Below, in pieces: positions 42,120-52,776 of a DNA stretch of 64,000 nucleotides. Origin of the DNA: Candidatus Zhuqueibacterota bacterium. GTDB taxonomy: Bacteria; Zhuqueibacterota; Zhuqueibacteria; Oceanimicrobiales; Oceanimicrobiaceae. Both the position numbers and the translations under genes were made by a program. Numbering within the stretch: position 1 is the first letter of the stretch; every line of letters begins with the position of its first letter. The DNA lies in assembly GCA_029262055.1 (NCBI GenBank), contig JAJDAD010000034.1, forward strand, positions 1 through 64,000, read 5' to 3'. The notes under the pieces are model-generated. The model did not search any database and had not been told where the DNA came from. It worked only from the letters and a program-made list of their open reading frames with translations.

Positions 42120-43994
42120 TCAACCCTGCCAGTTAAGGATTTTGTCGATGGTGCCGGCCGCCACGGAATGATAGGTCGGCCGGGCCTTGCGGTAGATGAG
42201 CCGGGCCATTTCCATCATCGCGGGATTTGCAGCCATTCGTTCGTACAGCGGTTGCAAGAATTTGCGGCGCCCCATTGAGGTCAGAAAATTTTCCAGCGCC
42301 GGATAGGCGGGTTCGTATTGATTGACGATGGCGTGTGCCAGCCAGGCGTTCAGGATTTCCGAATTGCCGCTGTTGCTGAAGTTAAACGCACGGTCCAGGT
42401 CGCGCATCTGTTTGGTGTCCAGGCCTTCGGGTAGGTTGCGCAGAAAGTGCAGCCAATGGTGCGTGGTCCAGCCATTTGTATCAATGGATTTGGCAGAAGC
42501 TCCTTCTTGCCAACGGCCGATCTGTGCTTCCACGAGCTGGAATTGGTCCGATTGTGCCAGCGCAACGTTCTCCGGCACGCCCGGGTTGTAAATCCATGCA
42601 TCTGCCTGGAGACTTTGTTCCATCTCTTGGTTTCCGGCAAGCAGTTCCTTTTTCAGGTATGAAACGAAAGCTTCGGTTGTGGCCGGTTTGAATGCAAACT
42701 TATCGAAATAGTTGCGCAGGAATGTATCCCACTTCTCACGTCCGACGGTGGCTTCAATCGTGCGCAGAAAGAAGTGTCCCTTATCATAGGCAATCGCGGT
42801 CATGCCATCATCAGGGTCGCGACCGTCGAGATTCAACTTAAGGTGTGTATCTTTGCTGTCGAACCCCATGTTAGCCAGGCTTTTCTGCAGATCCTGATAG
42901 CTCAGGGCCGCCAGCATTTCCGCATAGTTTTTGCCGTAGACTTCTTCCATGATTCGATGCTCAAAATAGGTTGTGAAGCCTTCGTTGAGCCAGAAATCAT
43001 CCCAGGTCGCATTGGTCACCAGGTTGCCGGACCAGGAATGGGCAAGTTCGTGTGCGATCAGCGCCACCAGTGACTTGTCACCCGCGAGAACTGTGGGGGT
43101 GGCAAAGGTCAGGCGCGGGTTCTCCATACCGCCGAATGGAAAACTCGGCGGCAGGACAATGATATCATAGCGACCCCAGCGGTACGGTCCGTAGAGTTTT
43201 TCCGCAGCCTCGATCATGGTCTCGGTATCTTCGAATTCGGCTGCGGCCTTGCCCACCACCGACGGTTCCGCATAGACGCCGCTTCTTGCGCCAACCGCGC
43301 GGAATTCCAGGTCACCAACGGCAAGTGCCAGCAGGTAGGCCGGTACCGGTTGCGGCATGTTGAAGTGGTAGACGCCGTCCGCGGTTTTTTCAGTCGGGTT
43401 TTCAGCACTCATTACTGCCATAAGTTCCGGATCGGTTCTGATGGTCCCGGAGTAGGTCATTCTGATTCCGGGGCTATCCTGGCACGGGATCCAAGTACGT
43501 GCGAGAATTGCCTGCGACTGCGTGAACAGGAAGGGGTGTTTGCCTCCGGCGGTTTGCTCAGGCGCCAGCCATTGCACGGCCGCGGCTTGCGGCGACGACT
43601 CATAAAAGATCGTGACCGATTTGGTTTCGGGGCTGATTTCAACAATCAAGGGCTTGCCGAGAAATTCTTGCTCTGCGCCAAACCTGAAGTTGGTCTCCGC
43701 ACCGCTGTCGTCGAGCAAGACTTTACTCACGGTAAGATCCCGGCTATCGAGAAAAAGTTCTTTGCTGTTCGTGTGGTTTGCAAGTATCAGTTTTGCCGTA
43801 CCGCCTAGCTTGTTGGTGGCAAAATCAACAGCCAAATCCAAGTCAAGGTGCTCTACGGCCACTTCGTTAGGCTTGGCGTATGAATGCGGATCACGGGCGT
43901 ATACCATGTCCTGTTCGGGTTCCTGGCATGCGAAAGAAAAGACGGTACAAATCACGGCGATAACATACAGATAAGGTAGCTTACGTGGGATCAT
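42120..43994 (-). CDS. M1 family aminopeptidase, lipoprotein (leukotriene-A4-hydrolase-like)
   Basis: 624 residues from ATG 43994 with GGAG 6 nt upstream. Lipobox FSFAC. Exopeptidase motif GGMENPRLTF and zinc motif HELAHSW with the Glu ligand in TTYFEHRIMEEVYG. The helical C-terminal domain resembles LTA4 hydrolase/aminopeptidase B. Cleaves N-terminal residues from peptides outside the cytoplasm. Confidence 0.94.
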   Translation of the reverse strand: MIPRKLPYLYVIAVICTVFSFACQEPEQDMVYARDPHSYAKPNEVAVEHLDLDLAVDFATNKLGGTAKLILANHTNSKELFLDSRDLTVSKVLLDDSGAETNFRFGAEQEFLGKPLIVEISPETKSVTIFYESSPQAAAVQWLAPEQTAGGKHPFLFTQSQAILARTWIPCQDSPGIRMTYSGTIRTDPELMAVMSAENPTEKTADGVYHFNMPQPVPAYLLALAVGDLEFRAVGARSGVYAEPSVVGKAAAEFEDTETMIEAAEKLYGPYRWGRYDIIVLPPSFPFGGMENPRLTFATPTVLAGDKSLVALIAHELAHSWSGNLVTNATWDDFWLNEGFTTYFEHRIMEEVYGKNYAEMLAALSYQDLQKSLANMGFDSKDTHLKLNLDGRDPDDGMTAIAYDKGHFFLRTIEATVGREKWDTFLRNYFDKFAFKPATTEAFVSYLKKELLAGNQEMEQSLQADAWIYNPGVPENVALAQSDQFQLVEAQIGRWQEGASAKSIDTNGWTTHHWLHFLRNLPEGLDTKQMRDLDRAFNFSNSGNSEILNAWLAHAIVNQYEPAYPALENFLTSMGRRKFLQPLYERMAANPAMMEMARLIYRKARPTYHSVAAGTIDKILNWQG

Positions 43995-44213
43995 TCTAAA
44001 CTCCAATTGGCTGTGCGGTCTGTCTGGCGTCAATATAGGATCAGGGGCAGGAAACAGCAAGAAAAAATATCAACTGGCGATATAGAATCTTGCTTTTGGG
44101 GAATGATTTGGTAACTTTTGAGGTTGGTCAATCTGACCGGCGTAAACAGTCCACGAAATCCCAAAGGGAGATGAGTCAGACAACAACGCTACTGAAGAAG
44201 ACGACAGAACAAA

Positions 44214-45428
44214 ATGAGCTACAATGGCAAAGCACTGGCTGAACAGATAGACACTATTGTTGCCAATACTAAAGATAGAATAATAGAAACCCGGAGACAT
44301 TTTCACCAGTATCCGGAGGTTGGCTGGAAAGAGCTGAAAACCTCGGGTTATCTGATCGATCTCTTGGCCGGGCAGGGTATAGCTGCCAGAAACGGGCTTT
44401 GCGGCACCAGCGTCATTGCGGAAATCAATGGCAGCGCTCCCGGCAAGACCATTGCCGTAAGGGCGGATATGGACGGTCTGCCGATTACCGACAGCAAGGG
44501 TGTGTCGTATGCCTCACGCATTCCGGGCGTGATGCATGCCTGCGGCCACGACTGCCACATGGCGATGGCGCTTGGCGTGGCAAATACTATCTCGCAGCTT
44601 AAGCTGGACTTTCCCGGGAGAGTCAAGTTCATCTTCCAACCTTGCGAGGAGTCTACCCCAAGTGGCGCCAGTGAGCTGGTAAAGGCCGGGGCGCTCGATG
44701 ACATCGATGCGGTCCTGGCATTTCATGTGGACCCTGAAATCCCGGCCGGCAAAATAGGGTTGCGCAGCGGTGTCCTGACGGCCTACTGCAATGAGTTTAT
44801 CATCACATTGACCGGCAGGACAGGGCATGCCGCCAGGCCACATCAGGCAGTGGACACCATTCACATGATGAGCAGGGTCCTAACCTCACTCTATGACATT
44901 GTCGGAAACCGGAGCAACCCGTTCGTACCCGGCGTCGTGACGATTGGCAAGATCGATGCGGGGACAAAGGCCAATGTCATTGCCGACAAGGTGACGATTC
45001 GCGGCACCATCAGAACGGTCGACGAAACATCCCGCAAAGAGATATTGGAGCGGACCGAAGGTATCGTCGAGTCTATCTCGCATTCTATGGGCGGCGGGTA
45101 TCAACTGGAGTTTCTCGAACCAATTCCTGCGGTCAACAACAACCATGCACTGATCAACCTTAGCCGGGAACTTGGCCTGAGCATGTTGGGAAAGGAGAAC
45201 ATCGTCCCCATCAAAGATGTCAGCATGGGGGGTGAAGATTTTGCCTGGTATCTGTCAAAGGCTCCCGGCGCGCTGATTCGACTGGGGACCGCCCGGGCTG
45301 GCAGGGCGGTCACACCGCTGCACACAAATACGTTTGATATTGACGAGACAGCGCTGCCCTTGGGTGTCGGACTCATGACCAGAGTTGTGCTGAAGTATCT
45401 TCTCGAGGACAACCTGGCGTTCAATTGA
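44214..45428 (+). CDS. M20 family amidohydrolase (hippurate / N-acyl-amino-acid type)
   Basis: 404 residues. Metal-site motifs VRADMDGLPI, MHACGHDCHMAMAL and PCEESTPSGA, then the lid domain (GRTGHAARPHQAVDTI) and SMGGEDFAWYL near the end. Family members release amino acids from N-acyl amino acids; the natural substrate is unknown. Cytoplasmic. 16 bp ahead of tilS. Confidence 0.92.
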   Translation: MSYNGKALAEQIDTIVANTKDRIIETRRHFHQYPEVGWKELKTSGYLIDLLAGQGIAARNGLCGTSVIAEINGSAPGKTIAVRADMDGLPITDSKGVSYASRIPGVMHACGHDCHMAMALGVANTISQLKLDFPGRVKFIFQPCEESTPSGASELVKAGALDDIDAVLAFHVDPEIPAGKIGLRSGVLTAYCNEFIITLTGRTGHAARPHQAVDTIHMMSRVLTSLYDIVGNRSNPFVPGVVTIGKIDAGTKANVIADKVTIRGTIRTVDETSRKEILERTEGIVESISHSMGGGYQLEFLEPIPAVNNNHALINLSRELGLSMLGKENIVPIKDVSMGGEDFAWYLSKAPGALIRLGTARAGRAVTPLHTNTFDIDETALPLGVGLMTRVVLKYLLEDNLAFN

Positions 45429-45444
45429 GCCAGTCGCCGCTACC

Positions 45445-46920
45445 ATGGCCTGGCTGCCGGAAACGCAGCGCAGGCTGTGTCTGCCGGTTGCGGTACTCCA
45501 CTTGCCAAAACTGACGAGGTATGTAATTCACCGGCTAGCCCACAGACTGTTTGAGGAGGTCAGAACAAGCGCACTGGTCGAATCTGGTGAGCACATCTTG
45601 CTTGCTGTGTCTGCTGGCCTGGACTCGATGGTGATGCTGCATCTTTTCCTCGAAATACAAACGTCGCTGGACCTCAAGCTGGAAGTTGTCCATCTCAATC
45701 ACGGATTACGCGGAGAGGAAGGAGAAGGAGACCAGCAATTCGTCTGCGAATTGTGCGCCTCCCTCAAGCTGTCATGCCACAGCAAGACTGAAGATGTGAG
45801 AGCTTTTTCGCGCCGGGACAAATTGTCAATCGAGGAGGCCGGCCGAACTCTACGCTACCGGTTTTTCACCGAGGTCTTAAGAAAAACAAGCGCCGCGAAA
45901 GTAGCCACCGCACACACTGCCGACGACCAGGCGGAGACCGTCATGGACCATTTTCTCAGGGGATCCGGGAGTGCCGGACTGGCCGGAATGCGCGACCACC
46001 GTCCCGAGGTCATCCGTCCGCTGCTCCGGTTTTCGCGACAGGAGCTGCAGGACTATATGGACGAGTGTAAGTTCCCGCATAGAGAAGACAGCTCAAACCG
46101 CGACCTCGCTTTCCGGCGCAATAGAATTCGTCACGAACTAATGCCATATCTGCGCCAACACTTTAACAGTAATCTGCTCAAGGGGTTAAATCAAACTGCG
46201 TCAATCTTTCAGGAAATCGAAGATTTCCTGGTCGCAGAAGGACAAAAGGCGTTGAATTCAGGGGTACTTTTACAGCAGAAAAAGGACATAATTATTCTTG
46301 ATCCCCAAGCTTTTTTGGACTATACTTACCTTGTCCAAAAGTACATTATCTACAATTGTTACGCTGGACTTCTAATAAAGCGCAGCCGAATTGACTGCGC
46401 TTTTATGCAGCAAATCTTAGATCTGATTGCCCGCCGCAAAGTCGGAACTCGTGCAATCCTCGATTCGAATTTTGAGTTGTTGATCGACCATGACGGCATC
46501 GTTTTTTTGCGACGAGAAACAGCGTCGCCAGGTAAGGTGGACGTTGGTATAGAACAGTCGAGTGTCGTTGAATACGGAAAATATAGGCTCAAGTGGTCAA
46601 TTTCAGGCCGGAGCCATAAAACCAGGTTTCTCGACGATACCCGAATAGAGTGCTTTGATTATGATAAAACCGGCCCGCAGCTTACGTTGCGGACTTGCAT
46701 GCCGGGCGACGCGTTCTTTCCATTGAACCTTGGTGGCAAGAAGAAAGTTGGTGACTTCTTTTCCGACTCGAAAGTGCCCCTCCGGTTACGACAAGAGATT
46801 CCGATTTTGGAAAATGAACTGGGGATTTTGTGGATTTGCGGCCTCCGCATCGACGATCGGTTCAAAGTAACAGAAAAGACAATGAATATTCTGACACTGG
46901 AGTTAACTGAGTCTTCATAA
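45445..46920 (+). CDS. tilS: tRNA(Ile)-lysidine synthase
   Basis: 491 residues as drawn; the conserved part starts about residue 45, so an internal start is possible. P-loop AVSAGLDSMVML (SGGxDS type, second Gly as Ala), LNHGLRGEE, THTADDQAETVMDHFLRGSG-like AHTADDQAET, and the C-terminal TilS domain (MPGDAFFPLNLGGKKKVGDFF). Makes lysidine in the anticodon of tRNA-Ile(CAU). Stop overlaps the hpt start (TAATG). Confidence 0.95.
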   Translation: MAWLPETQRRLCLPVAVLHLPKLTRYVIHRLAHRLFEEVRTSALVESGEHILLAVSAGLDSMVMLHLFLEIQTSLDLKLEVVHLNHGLRGEEGEGDQQFVCELCASLKLSCHSKTEDVRAFSRRDKLSIEEAGRTLRYRFFTEVLRKTSAAKVATAHTADDQAETVMDHFLRGSGSAGLAGMRDHRPEVIRPLLRFSRQELQDYMDECKFPHREDSSNRDLAFRRNRIRHELMPYLRQHFNSNLLKGLNQTASIFQEIEDFLVAEGQKALNSGVLLQQKKDIIILDPQAFLDYTYLVQKYIIYNCYAGLLIKRSRIDCAFMQQILDLIARRKVGTRAILDSNFELLIDHDGIVFLRRETASPGKVDVGIEQSSVVEYGKYRLKWSISGRSHKTRFLDDTRIECFDYDKTGPQLTLRTCMPGDAFFPLNLGGKKKVGDFFSDSKVPLRLRQEIPILENELGILWICGLRIDDRFKVTEKTMNILTLELTESS

Positions 46921-47468
46921 TGGCGATAGAGGAAACACGAAAGTTTGTAGAAACAGGCGAGTACGAAGTACTGTTGTCCGCCGATGAGATTCGCAACAAA
47001 GTGAAAGAACTGGGTAAGCAGCTCTCGTCAGACTACGAGGGCAAGTGTCCTATTCTCATCGGGGTATTGAACGGCAGCTTCATTTTTTGCGCAGACCTGT
47101 TCCGCGAGATTACCATTGATTGTGAGGTGGACTTCATCAAAATATCAAGCTACGGCGAGGCAATGGAGACCTCCGGCCGGGTAAGATTGCGCAAGGATAT
47201 CGACGCGCATCTCAACGGTCGCCATGTGGTTGTGGTTGAGGATATTGTCGATTCAGGCTACTCGGTTAATTATCTGAGAGAGAAGATGGAGAAAGCCAAT
47301 CCTGCGTCTCTGAAGTTTGTTTCACTATTATTGAAGGAGGGAACGGCCAGAACCGAGTATCAAATCGATTACGTCGGTTTCAGAATACCGAACCGGTTCG
47401 TTGTGGGTTACGGTTTGGACTATGCGCAGAAATACAGAAATCTACCGGCCGTCTATTTAATGGACTAG
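46920..47468 (+). CDS. hpt: Hypoxanthine phosphoribosyltransferase
   Basis: 182 residues. PRPP loop VVVVEDIVDSGYSV, early GVLNGSFIF and terminal FVVGYGLDYAQKYRNLP are diagnostic. Purine salvage. The gene order tilS-hpt-ftsH is widely conserved in bacteria. Confidence 0.96.
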   Translation: MAIEETRKFVETGEYEVLLSADEIRNKVKELGKQLSSDYEGKCPILIGVLNGSFIFCADLFREITIDCEVDFIKISSYGEAMETSGRVRLRKDIDAHLNGRHVVVVEDIVDSGYSVNYLREKMEKANPASLKFVSLLLKEGTARTEYQIDYVGFRIPNRFVVGYGLDYAQKYRNLPAVYLMD

Positions 47469-47470
47469 TA

Positions 47471-47499
47471 TTGACACTGCGACTGTAAATATGTGAATA
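47471..47499 (+). promoter_or_regulatory. Candidate promoter for ftsH
   Basis: TTGACA (47471-47476), 17-nt spacer and TGAATA (47494-47499), in the 52-bp gap after hpt. The -35 is perfect, the -10 weak. Confidence 0.35.
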
Positions 47500-47520
47500 A
47501 ATAAAAAGGTATGGCTAAGC

Positions 47521-49506
47521 TTGGATAAAAGAAAAACAAAGAAACCTACCGGTTCCGGTAAAAAGTCTCCCAAGAAAGACGAAAATTTTCAGTGGAAAAA
47601 AGCTACGCGCACGCTGACTTTCTGGCTGCTCATTATCATTGTCTCAATTTGGATCTCGCAGCGGTTTGGCTATGAAGAAAAAGGGGCGCAGGACATCTCC
47701 TACAGCCAGTTCCTGGAACATCTTGAGAATGGGGAGATCGCCGAGGCTATTATCGAAGACAAGGCGTTTCATGGTAAATTAAAGGAAGGTACACGTGGCC
47801 AGGCCAGCGGTAGCGCGGGCACCTACGACAAGTTCAAGGTGATGTTACCGGAGGCGCCGAAAGTCGAGACTGCTCAGAAGTGGAGCGAGGAACAAAGCAT
47901 TCAGCTCGAATTCAAGCAGAATTCGCAAGACTGGTGGAGCTATGTCTTCAATCTCCTGCCCTGGATCTTGTTTGGTGTGTTCTGGATTTTCATTCTGCGC
48001 AGAATGCAGGGTGGCGGCGCAAAGGGCATCTTTTCTTTCGGCAAATCTAAAGCCAAGATGTTGACCGAAAATCAAAGCAAGGTCACGTTTGATGACGTGG
48101 CCGGCGCAGAAGAGGCCAAGCAGGAATTACGCGAGATTATCGAGTTCCTCAAAGATCCGGATCGGTTTCAGAAGTTGGGCGGGAAAATTCCGAAAGGCGC
48201 CTTGTTGCTTGGGCCTCCCGGTACCGGCAAGACGCTTCTGGCTAAGGCTGTCGCAGGAGAAGCAAGTGTGCCTTTCTTCAGTATGTCTGGCGCTGATTTT
48301 GTGGAGATGTTTGTTGGGGTCGGTGCCAGTCGTGTGCGCGACCTTTTTGATCAGGGAAAAAAGAATGCACCGTGTATCATCTTTATCGATGAGGTCGATG
48401 CTGTCGGCCGTACGCGTGGCGCCGGACTGGGTGGCGGACACGACGAGCGCGAACAGACACTGAATCAACTGCTCGTGGAGATGGATGGGTTTGACTCCAA
48501 TGAGGGTGTGATTCTGATAGCTGCTACAAACCGTCCCGATGTACTGGATCAGGCACTGTTACGGCCAGGGCGCTTTGACCGCCAGATCGTTGTAGACCGC
48601 CCGGATGTCCGTGGCCGGGAAGGAATCCTCAAGGTGCACAGCCGCAACATCCCCATTTCAAAAGATGTCGATCTCGGAGTGCTTGCCAAAGGCACACCAG
48701 GGTTCTCCGGTGCGGATTTGGCTAATCTCGTGAATGAAGCTGCCTTGCTTGCCGCGCGCTACAACAAGAAGGTCGTAGACATGACCGACTTTGAGTACGC
48801 CAAAGACAAAGTCATGATGGGCGCGGAAAGGAAGAGCATGCTTATCACCGAAGAGGAAAAACGTTTGACGGCGTATCACGAAGCCGGCCACGTGCTGGTC
48901 GCGAAATTCACCAAAGGGACGGATCCGGTGCACAAGGTTACGATTATACCGCGGGGCCGGGCCCTGGGCGTAACCACGACTTTACCGATCGATGAAAAAC
49001 ACAATTACTCTAAAACCTACTGTGAAGGCATGTTGGTACATTTGCTCGGCGGACGCGCAGCCGAAGAGATCGTGATGAAGGAGTTGACGACCGGCGCCGG
49101 CAACGATATTGAACGGGCCACAAACCTAGCCAGGAAAATGGTGTGCGAATGGGGAATGTCCGGGCGTGTCGGCCCCCTGACTTTTGGGAAAAAGGATGAA
49201 GAGATATTCCTGGGACGTGAATTTGCCCGCCAGGCGGAGCACAGTGAAAAAACCGCCGAACTGCTGGATTCCGAAATAAAGAGAATTGTGCAAACAGCAG
49301 AAAAGAAGGCGCTGGCCATCGTCGAGAAACACACGGACCAACTGCATGCTTTGGCAAAGGCTTTGCTTGAACGAGAAATTCTCGACGGTATGGAAATCGA
49401 CAAAATCCTCAAAGGCGAAACTCTGGAGCCGCTTGAGCCGAAGAAGAACTCCAAGAAGCGGGCTCCGAGCAAGAAAGAGCCAACCGTTGCAGATGATATA
49501 GAGTAG
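47521..49506 (+). CDS. ftsH: ATP-dependent zinc metalloprotease FtsH
   Basis: 661 residues. Two transmembrane helices (about 32-46 and 140-158) around a periplasmic domain, AAA+ domain (Walker A GPPGTGKT at 231-238, Walker [13 protein letters not shown], arginine-finger region [11 protein letters not shown]) and zinc motif HEAGH (453-457). Quality control of membrane proteins. The start is odd: TTG 47521. An ATG at 47511 with AAGG close upstream reads MAKL and then a stop, but would join this frame if one G of the GG at 47523-47524 were absent. Confidence 0.96.
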   Translation: MDKRKTKKPTGSGKKSPKKDENFQWKKATRTLTFWLLIIIVSIWISQRFGYEEKGAQDISYSQFLEHLENGEIAEAIIEDKAFHGKLKEGTRGQASGSAGTYDKFKVMLPEAPKVETAQKWSEEQSIQLEFKQNSQDWWSYVFNLLPWILFGVFWIFILRRMQGGGAKGIFSFGKSKAKMLTENQSKVTFDDVAGAEEAKQELREIIEFLKDPDRFQKLGGKIPKGALLLGPPGTGKTLLAKAVAGEASVPFFSMSGADFVEMFVGVGASRVRDLFDQGKKNAPCIIFIDEVDAVGRTRGAGLGGGHDEREQTLNQLLVEMDGFDSNEGVILIAATNRPDVLDQALLRPGRFDRQIVVDRPDVRGREGILKVHSRNIPISKDVDLGVLAKGTPGFSGADLANLVNEAALLAARYNKKVVDMTDFEYAKDKVMMGAERKSMLITEEEKRLTAYHEAGHVLVAKFTKGTDPVHKVTIIPRGRALGVTTTLPIDEKHNYSKTYCEGMLVHLLGGRAAEEIVMKELTTGAGNDIERATNLARKMVCEWGMSGRVGPLTFGKKDEEIFLGREFARQAEHSEKTAELLDSEIKRIVQTAEKKALAIVEKHTDQLHALAKALLEREILDGMEIDKILKGETLEPLEPKKNSKKRAPSKKEPTVADDIE

Positions 49507-49560
49507 CCCCGGCGGCCATTGTCTGGGCCAGTTTCCCAATATCGTGGTAGCGTAGAAATG

Positions 49561-49606
49561 AAAAGAGTTAAACTTGAGTATCCAGGCCTGTTTAACTCTT
49601 TTTTTT
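49561..49606 (+). terminator. Terminator of ftsH
   Basis: AAAAGAGTTAAAC (49561-49573) and GTTTAACTCTTTT (49590-49602) form a 13-bp perfect stem with a T-run to 49606. Confidence 0.85.
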
Positions 49607-49643
49607 GCCGGACAGTGACAGCAAACGATCCAGGACGGTTCCG

Positions 49644-50498
49644 GTGACGCCACATGAAGTGAAATTCGAATGCTCAGGGGTTATGCTGGACCTGGCAAGC
49701 AAGACTCACATAATGGGGATCATCAATTGTACGCCGGATTCGTTCTTTTCCGGCAGCAGGAGACCCCAGGCGCAAGACGCCGTTGAGTTAGGTAAGTGCA
49801 TGGTCGAGGAGGGCGCTGATTTTCTCGATATTGGCGGAGAGTCATCGCGCCCGGGTGCGGAACCGGTGTCGGTCGAGGAAGAACTTGAGCGTGTAGTTCC
49901 AGTGGTGGAGCGACTTGCGCAGGATGTGCCGGTTCCGATTTCAGTAGATACCTGCAAATGGCAAGTGGCTGAGGCCGCACTTGCAGCCGGCGCGCATCTG
50001 GTCAATGATATCAGCGCTCTCAGGTTTTCTCCGGATATGGCCCGCGTCGTCTCCGCAAAAGGCGCAGGCATCATTCTGATGCACATGCAGGGCAAACCCA
50101 GGGACATGCAGGTGGCTCCTGGTTACGATGACGTCACCGGTGAGGTCACGAGATTCTTGCAGCAGCAGGCCGGTGTTGCGATGCAGGCGGGCATCTCGCG
50201 TGCGCAAATAGTGCTGGACCCTGGCATTGGTTTCGGCAAGCGCTTGCATGACAACTACCTCCTTATTCGTGACCTGGCAGCCGTCAGGGAGACTGGATTT
50301 CCGGTCCTGGTTGGGGCTTCGAGAAAATCCATGTTGAGCCGGGTTTTGGATTTACCGCCGGACCGCTGTCTGGAAGGAACTCTGGCGATTCACACGGCCG
50401 CCATTTTGAACGGTGCCAACATCCTGCGGGTGCATGACGTAGCCGCCGCCCGGCAGGCAGCGCAGATCACAGATTACTTTTTAAGGATCAGAGAATAG
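49644..50498 (+). CDS. folP: Dihydropteroate synthase
   Basis: 284 residues from GTG 49644 (AGGA 8 nt upstream); TTG 49605 is in frame but lies in the ftsH terminator. IMGIINCTPDSFFSG, FLDIGGESSRPGA, SVDTCKWQVAEAAL, LVNDISALR and LDPGIGFGK are all family motifs. Joins p-aminobenzoate to pterin in folate synthesis; the sulfonamide target. Six bp before cdaA. Confidence 0.96.
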   Translation: MTPHEVKFECSGVMLDLASKTHIMGIINCTPDSFFSGSRRPQAQDAVELGKCMVEEGADFLDIGGESSRPGAEPVSVEEELERVVPVVERLAQDVPVPISVDTCKWQVAEAALAAGAHLVNDISALRFSPDMARVVSAKGAGIILMHMQGKPRDMQVAPGYDDVTGEVTRFLQQQAGVAMQAGISRAQIVLDPGIGFGKRLHDNYLLIRDLAAVRETGFPVLVGASRKSMLSRVLDLPPDRCLEGTLAIHTAAILNGANILRVHDVAAARQAAQITDYFLRIRE

Positions 50499-50504
50499 TC
50501 CACA

Positions 50505-51296
50505 ATGGGTGAACATTTCGCGCTTTTTCATATCGGATTCATCAAAGTAACCTTTTTTGACCTCCTGGATGTCATGGTTATGACGGTGATCCTCTACAAG
50601 CTCTACATCTTTGTTCGGGGATCACGCGCAGCTCAGATGTTTGTCGGGCTTGTCCTGATCTTCTTCGCGTCTCTGATCGCGAGGCTGTTCAACATGAGTG
50701 GCATGACCTGGATTTTTGACAGCCTGAAGACGGTTTGGCTGGTTGCTTTTGTCATTATTTTTCAGCCTGAATTGCGCAGAATGCTCATTTTCCTCGGGCA
50801 AAGCCGACTGATCAGATATTTCGTAAAAGTGTCGAGCCAAAGGACCTTCGACGAGGTGACCAAAGCGGCCGTCGAATTGTCAAACAGGCGGTTTGGTGGC
50901 TTGATCGTTGTGACGCGGGACACAGGGGTAAAGTCAATCGTGGAAACCGGCATGCAGATACAAGCCGAGGTCTCTTCGGAACTCATTACCTCGATTTTCA
51001 ACCCGAAATCGCCGCTGCACGATGGGGCTGTCATCATCCAAAATGACCTGATCCAGGCGGCCAAATGCATTCTCCCTCTCAGTCAGTCAACATCGATCGA
51101 CCCACGGCTGGGCACCCGGCATCGCGCCGCGGTTGGACTTGCTGAGGAGTCCGATGCCATCATCATCGTCATCTCGGAGGAGACGGGAAAAATCGCAGTC
51201 GCGAAGGAGGGGATTCTTATTCAGGACCTGGACAAGGTTGCGATCAGGGCGGTGCTTTATACTGCGTTTAACGTTGATTCGGATTCAAGCAACTAG
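50505..51296 (+). CDS. cdaA: Diadenylate cyclase CdaA
   Basis: 263 residues. Three N-terminal transmembrane helices, a short coiled linker and the DAC domain with DGA (PLHDGAVII) and RHR (LGTRHRAAVGL) motifs. Makes cyclic di-AMP from two ATP. folP-cdaA pairing is common in Bacteroidota-related phyla. The last bases overlap the convergent symporter stop (CTAG). Confidence 0.95.
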   Translation: MGEHFALFHIGFIKVTFFDLLDVMVMTVILYKLYIFVRGSRAAQMFVGLVLIFFASLIARLFNMSGMTWIFDSLKTVWLVAFVIIFQPELRRMLIFLGQSRLIRYFVKVSSQRTFDEVTKAAVELSNRRFGGLIVVTRDTGVKSIVETGMQIQAEVSSELITSIFNPKSPLHDGAVIIQNDLIQAAKCILPLSQSTSIDPRLGTRHRAAVGLAEESDAIIIVISEETGKIAVAKEGILIQDLDKVAIRAVLYTAFNVDSDSSN

Positions 51297-52771
51297 CCGC
51301 CCTTTCCCTTGTCGGGCGAAATATAGGCAATGAAACTCCCCAGCAACGCCCACACAATGTAACCCAATTCAGTTTCTGCCAGCCACTCTGGCTGCAGCCC
51401 TTGCAGGCCGCCATTTTTTTCAAGGAAGTAAAGTCCCAACGTGGCAAGAAAACCCACCACCGCTGCCCGCCGCACCCTGGTGGCGTTGGAGCTCTTGAGG
51501 AACAGAGCCAGCATTGGAATGGCAATCGTGGTGGTGAGAATCCCCGATGACAAATAGAATACATCCCACAGTGATTCGGTGAACAGGGCATAAACATAGG
51601 CAACGCCGACGGCGGCCGCAGAACTGAGCCTGGCCACGGTTTTGCGTTTGAATTTGTGTCCATTGAGCCCGGGTTCTATCAGGTCGTAAGACAGCGACAG
51701 CGCTACGACGTTGCCGCAAGTGTCTATGGTTGACATGGAGGCCGCGGCCAGCCCACCGATGAGCATTATCCCGAGCCCGGCTGAGGCATGACGATCGATG
51801 AAGACGGCGAAGATCGCCGCGCCATCGTTTAGTATCTCCGGGACTTCTGACCCGGCAGGCGGATAAAGAGACAAGGCAGCCAGGCCGATCAGCATTGGGA
51901 AGATTGCGATGAAAAGCACAGAGTTGACCGTGGCGATCAGGATTCCAAGGCGCGCCGCTTTATCGCTCCGAGCCGCTTGCAGGCGCAGCCAGATGTCCGT
52001 CTCCACAATCCAGCCCGGAAGGTACGCCACCACTGTCATAAAAATGAGCGCAGGCCCGGCAGCAAGAATGGCCCACGCCGATTGTTGCGTCTTTGCGGGT
52101 GCCGGGATTGTGCTGATGACTTCGTGCAGCGGGCGCGCCGAAAGCGCGGCGTCACCGGCCACCCACGCAATGGCCGTAATAAAAAAGGCCACGAGAACAA
52201 ATTGCACTTTGTCGGTGCTTACCACTGCTGAAAAGCCACCCATGTACGAGTAGCCGGCAACCACAAGCGCGACAAAAGCCAATATCAGGTGAAACGGCAG
52301 ATGCAGAATGGGGGAAAGTATTTGTGCTGCGGCATAGATTTCAGCGCCGCCCCAGACGACGAACACAAACGCGAGGGGCAACGCCAGGTAGGCGCGCAGA
52401 CTCGCTCCGAATCGTTGAGCGATCATCTCCGGCTGGGAAAATGCCGGAAGTCGGCGAAAGTATGGCGTCAGGACATAGTAGATGCACATGACCACAAGCC
52501 ACGGCACCGCCAGCAGCCAGAGCGAACTTAAGCCATACCAGTAAACCAGTTGCACCGCGTAAACACACGACCAACTGATAGACATGAAACTCGCGGAGAT
52601 CGACAAGCCCGTGCTCCAGGCCCCCAGCTTTCTGCCGGCTGCCCAAAAGGCTGTATTGCTCTTCTCATCGCGACTACTGCGGAAGCCACGCCAGCCGAGA
52701 AACAGAACCAACAGGCTGTAGAGCAGGATGCAGGCCCAGTAGGCCCACAATAAGGCTTGGTCTTTACTCAA
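51293..52771 (-). CDS. Sodium:solute symporter family protein
   Basis: 492 residues with about 13 predicted hydrophobic helices. SSS-family marks: WAAGRKLGAWSTGLSISASFMSISW, VAGYSYMGGFSAVVSTDKVQ and LIGGLAAASMSTIDTCGN (each read in part). Substrate unknown. Starts 5 bp after the adenosyltransferase gene stop, so the two form an operon. Confidence 0.9.
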   Translation of the reverse strand: MSKDQALLWAYWACILLYSLLVLFLGWRGFRSSRDEKSNTAFWAAGRKLGAWSTGLSISASFMSISWSCVYAVQLVYWYGLSSLWLLAVPWLVVMCIYYVLTPYFRRLPAFSQPEMIAQRFGASLRAYLALPLAFVFVVWGGAEIYAAAQILSPILHLPFHLILAFVALVVAGYSYMGGFSAVVSTDKVQFVLVAFFITAIAWVAGDAALSARPLHEVISTIPAPAKTQQSAWAILAAGPALIFMTVVAYLPGWIVETDIWLRLQAARSDKAARLGILIATVNSVLFIAIFPMLIGLAALSLYPPAGSEVPEILNDGAAIFAVFIDRHASAGLGIMLIGGLAAASMSTIDTCGNVVALSLSYDLIEPGLNGHKFKRKTVARLSSAAAVGVAYVYALFTESLWDVFYLSSGILTTTIAIPMLALFLKSSNATRVRRAAVVGFLATLGLYFLEKNGGLQGLQPEWLAETELGYIVWALLGSFIAYISPDKGKGG

Positions 52772-52776
52772 AGGAG

